Source: Patescibacteria group bacterium (GTDB taxonomy: Bacteria; Patescibacteriota; Minisyncoccia; Minisyncoccales; JASEJS01). Taken from it: 15,433 nucleotides of DNA. The stretch lies in NCBI GenBank assembly GCA_030016765.1, contig JASEJS010000012.1, positions 1 to 15,433 on the forward strand. The letters are read 5' to 3'. Within the stretch, counting starts at the first letter, position 1. Every line of letters starts with the position of its first letter. The translations under genes and the position numbers were made by a program. The notes under the pieces were generated by a model. The model was given only the letters and a program-made list of their open reading frames with translations, was not told the origin of the DNA and ran no database searches. This document shows positions 13,430 through 15,433 of the stretch, piece after piece.

Positions 13430-14773
13430 TTAAGAAAAAATTTTCCCAAGATTTTCTAAAATACTGGCAAAAAAATTCTTTAGCCAAATAAAAGGAGGAA
13501 TTTCCTTCCATTCTGGAAGGGGAATTTTAACAGTAACTCTAAATTTAATATCTTCAGGGTCAGTGGGACAAGAATAGCCATTTGAATCAGTTACTTCCAA
13601 AATCACACTATAATTTCTCGGCTGAGAATAAAAATGACTTGGGTTTTGGAGAGTACTAGTAATTCCATCTCCAAAATCCCAATACCAACTAGTAGTAATT
13701 GCTCCTCCAAAAGCCTCACTTTCATTATGAAAGTAAATTATCTCATTGACAGCTGGCCTCAGGGTAGAACAATCTACCCAAGGCCCAGTTGAACTGGCAG
13801 AGCATTTAAAATTTGGACTGGGCCATCTATGAAGATAAGTAGTAAAACTATCAGGGGCTGACCAATCTGACCAAACTCCAGTTTCTGTTCTTTTCGCTTT
13901 TACTCGCCACCAGTAAGTTGTTCCATATTCTAAATCACAAATGGGACTATTTTTAAATCCATTTTCTCCTTCTGCCAAATGGCAATTTCCAGCATCATAG
14001 TTAGCAGTGTGAGCAGTACTAATAGCGCCAGTGGCAGTATATTCATAAATTAAATTAGATAGAGCGGAATCACTATAGATTTCAACCTCATAGCCATCAG
14101 GGGTTCCATCATTATATTCCCAATTTAAAGTGGGATGTAAAGAATCAGCACAAGGTGTCCAACTATCATGAAGATTGGAAACAGAAGGCAAAAAAGCAAA
14201 AGAGGTTTTTACTTTGTAATCTGAAGTTTCACAAACTTCCTGATTTTTGCAATTAAAACTAATCCAGCCAATGACCATATCTGACCAGGCCCAACCAGAA
14301 AATTCACCACTATCTTTATCGATTACCACCCCATATTCTTTGGGAACAGCTTCAGTAGTCCTTCCTCTCAATTTAATCCAGCCTGACCAGCCATCACCAT
14401 AAGCCAAGGCCCTAGCCCAGCCAGAAACTTTGCCAGTTTCTAAATCAACTTTAGCTAAATAGGGGTTATAATCTGGGGAAGTTGGAGGAGGACCAGTTTC
14501 TGCCCGATTAAAACTAATCCAGCCAATGTTTTCTGACCAGGCATAACCAGAGAAATAGCCTGAATTTTCAATGTTCACCCCATAATTTGAAGTAGCACAC
14601 CAATTGGTATTGGTACAATTAAAACTAATCCAGCCAATGTTTTCTGACCAGGCCCAACCCCAGACATTATCAGCTGAACTGGCCAAAACAAAACCAATAG
14701 CAAAAAAGCCAAATACAATAAGTAAAAGAATTATTTTCAATTTATCCTTCAATAGGAAATTAGGCAAATCCAT
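13430..14773 (-). CDS. Secreted GW-repeat protein with fibronectin-like and PKD domains
   Basis: 447 residues from the ATG at 14773 (a GTG at 14791 would add six). A signal peptide or membrane anchor spans residues about 12-32. Four repeats at about 38-52, 78-89, 119-134 and 161-174 follow the pattern GWAWSENIGWISFN, separated by variable segments; this motif is common in secreted proteins of CPR bacteria. Residues about 200-315 form a fibronectin type III-like domain with YWWRVKAKRTETGVWSDW, much like the end of the protein at 1-1263. Residues about 340-415 form a PKD domain (WYWDFGDGITSTLQNPSHFY). The C-terminal 25 residues are amphipathic or hydrophobic (PPFIWLKNFFASILENLGKI). Predicted surface protein for adhesion or envelope structure; no catalytic motif is seen. 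It follows the tail-fibre-like gene on the same strand with an 86-base AT-rich gap. Confidence 0.85.
   Translation of the reverse strand: MDLPNFLLKDKLKIILLLIVFGFFAIGFVLASSADNVWGWAWSENIGWISFNCTNTNWCATSNYGVNIENSGYFSGYAWSENIGWISFNRAETGPPPTSPDYNPYLAKVDLETGKVSGWARALAYGDGWSGWIKLRGRTTEAVPKEYGVVIDKDSGEFSGWAWSDMVIGWISFNCKNQEVCETSDYKVKTSFAFLPSVSNLHDSWTPCADSLHPTLNWEYNDGTPDGYEVEIYSDSALSNLIYEYTATGAISTAHTANYDAGNCHLAEGENGFKNSPICDLEYGTTYWWRVKAKRTETGVWSDWSAPDSFTTYLHRWPSPNFKCSASSTGPWVDCSTLRPAVNEIIYFHNESEAFGGAITTSWYWDFGDGITSTLQNPSHFYSQPRNYSVILEVTDSNGYSCPTDPEDIKFRVTVKIPLPEWKEIPPFIWLKNFFASILENLGKIFS
14507..14653 (-). repeat. Exact 36-base direct repeats within the GW-repeat gene
   Basis: An identical 36-base block at 14507-14542 and 14618-14653 (111-base period) encodes the AWSENIGWISFN core of two repeats. 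A third, interrupted copy at 14252-14290 matches over its first 22 bases and its end, with an inserted codon. Identity at the DNA level, including wobble positions, points to recent duplication or gene conversion. Confidence 0.9.
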
Positions 14774-14859
14774 TTTTAAAATCAAAAACACGAACCAAAA
14801 CTGGGAAAATTTTTATATTTTTTAATTTGTATTTTGGTCTTTATTTTTGGTTTTAATTA

Positions 14860-15433
14860 TTATTCCGAGGCCGGGCAGGAAACCAGACAAATCCAGCGCC
14901 AATTGTCATCATATTTCCCACAATAACACAAACTATCTCTCTTTTTTTCATCTTTACAAGTGTTTTCGCTCATTTTTATCATACCCCTTTTACTTTCATT
15001 ACAGGTATCATCCCCGAGGGTTGAGTTATTTTTATTTAAATCGAGGCAGGCAAATCCAACTGTAGTCGCATTTCTGGTAGCTGCGCTAGCGGTATTAATT
15101 CTTACTCCTCCATTAACATCTAATTTCGCCTGTGGTTCTGTTGTCCCAATACCGACATTGCCATCGCTTTTTCTAATCACTAAAGAATTGGTAGAATAAC
15201 CAAATTTTGAATTGGGATGAAGAATTTCCTTACCATCAGGAGCTGATGATGTTGCCCAAAGCGGAGAAGGAATATCAATACTTGTCCAAGAAAGATTATC
15301 TCCTGTTAACTTCAGGTAGCCATCATTTTTTGAGGAGGGCCAAACATATTTTTGGCCTCTAATGGTAGTTGTGGCTCCTTCCACGGTTAATTCTCCTCCC
15401 ACAATCAGATTGCCAGCTCCATCTAGTTTCATT
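14860..15433 (-). CDS. Tail-fibre-like surface protein, C-terminal part (5' end outside window)
   Basis: About 190 residues of the 3' end of a longer gene; the frame is open at the window edge and the first Met (15432) is within a repeat-like beta segment (LDGAGNLIVGGELTVEG), not a natural N-terminus. NVGIGTTEPQAKLDVNGGVR is the hallmark of repeated beta-structured stalks in phage tail fibres and large bacterial surface proteins. It usually precedes a trimerisation or S74 peptidase region, but no S74 domain is seen here. Instead the last about 70 residues are Cys-rich (C129, C143, C158, C168, C170, C181, C186 approximately) with CYCGKYDDNWRWICL, probably a disulphide-bonded end cap. Probably exported fibre or adhesin of the cell rather than prophage, since no phage genes are nearby. 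The identity of the full protein is unknown. Confidence 0.75.
   Translation of the reverse strand, partial: MKLDGAGNLIVGGELTVEGATTTIRGQKYVWPSSKNDGYLKLTGDNLSWTSIDIPSPLWATSSAPDGKEILHPNSKFGYSTNSLVIRKSDGNVGIGTTEPQAKLDVNGGVRINTASAATRNATTVGFACLDLNKNNSTLGDDTCNESKRGMIKMSENTCKDEKKRDSLCYCGKYDDNWRWICLVSCPASE

Noticed and set aside
14252..14653. CRISPR array from the 36-base repeats
   Set aside because: The repeats are in frame within a coding gene, only two exact copies exist, and they encode a known surface-protein motif.

Overview
The window looks like a piece of an AT-rich genome from the Candidate Phyla Radiation (Patescibacteria), most likely a Parcubacteria-type lineage. This is an inference from gene content: a compact type IV pilus cluster with PilX-, PilW- and PilV-like pilins, small four-helix-bundle (S23-family) proteins between pilus genes, secreted proteins with repeated GW-rich motifs, tRNAs without an encoded CCA, and short start-stop spacing. 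All recognisable genes read as standard code and end in TAA or TAG.

Layout, left to right. 1-1263 (+) is the 3' part of a secreted Cys-rich protein that converges on the pilus operon. 1273-9925 (-) is a type IV pilus cluster. In transcription order it is pilB (8174-9925), pilC (6950-8167), a frameshifted S23-family pseudogene (6565-6943), a 902-residue PilV-like pilin fused to a beta-helix (3882-6590), a PilW-like pilin (2878-3852) and a PilX-like protein (1273-2871). Upstream on the same strand lie an intact S23-family gene (9936-10301), a CheY-like response regulator (10334-10699) and a histidine kinase gene broken at its 5' end (about 10699-11493). Divergent from the kinase is a tRNA-Pro/tRNA-Gly pair (11551-11698, +) with its own promoter and a hairpin terminator shared with the convergent ribonuclease Y gene (11766-13295, -). 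Next come a secreted GW-repeat/fibronectin-like/PKD protein (13430-14773, -) and the 3' part of a tail-fibre-like surface protein (14860 to the window edge, -).

How the genes work together. PilB (ATPase) and PilC (inner-membrane platform) would drive assembly of a pilus. Its three minor pilins carry large exposed domains (beta-helix, carboxypeptidase-regulatory-like, Cys-rich), which suggests an adhesive tip. The kinase/regulator pair probably once controlled the cluster, but the kinase has lost its membrane segment in frame and its phospho-accepting His. The response regulator appears intact.

The most notable pattern is that S23-family genes sit directly 5' of two pilus genes, each bordered by short iterated sequences. 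In one case the iterons supply the S23 stop codon and abut the pilB start. In the other, the S23 remnant plus iterons supply the start codon and leader peptide of the PilV-like pilin. This suggests recurrent insertion of an S23-plus-iteron unit into the pilus operon. The major pilin, PilT, PilM/N/O, PilQ and the prepilin peptidase are not in the window.
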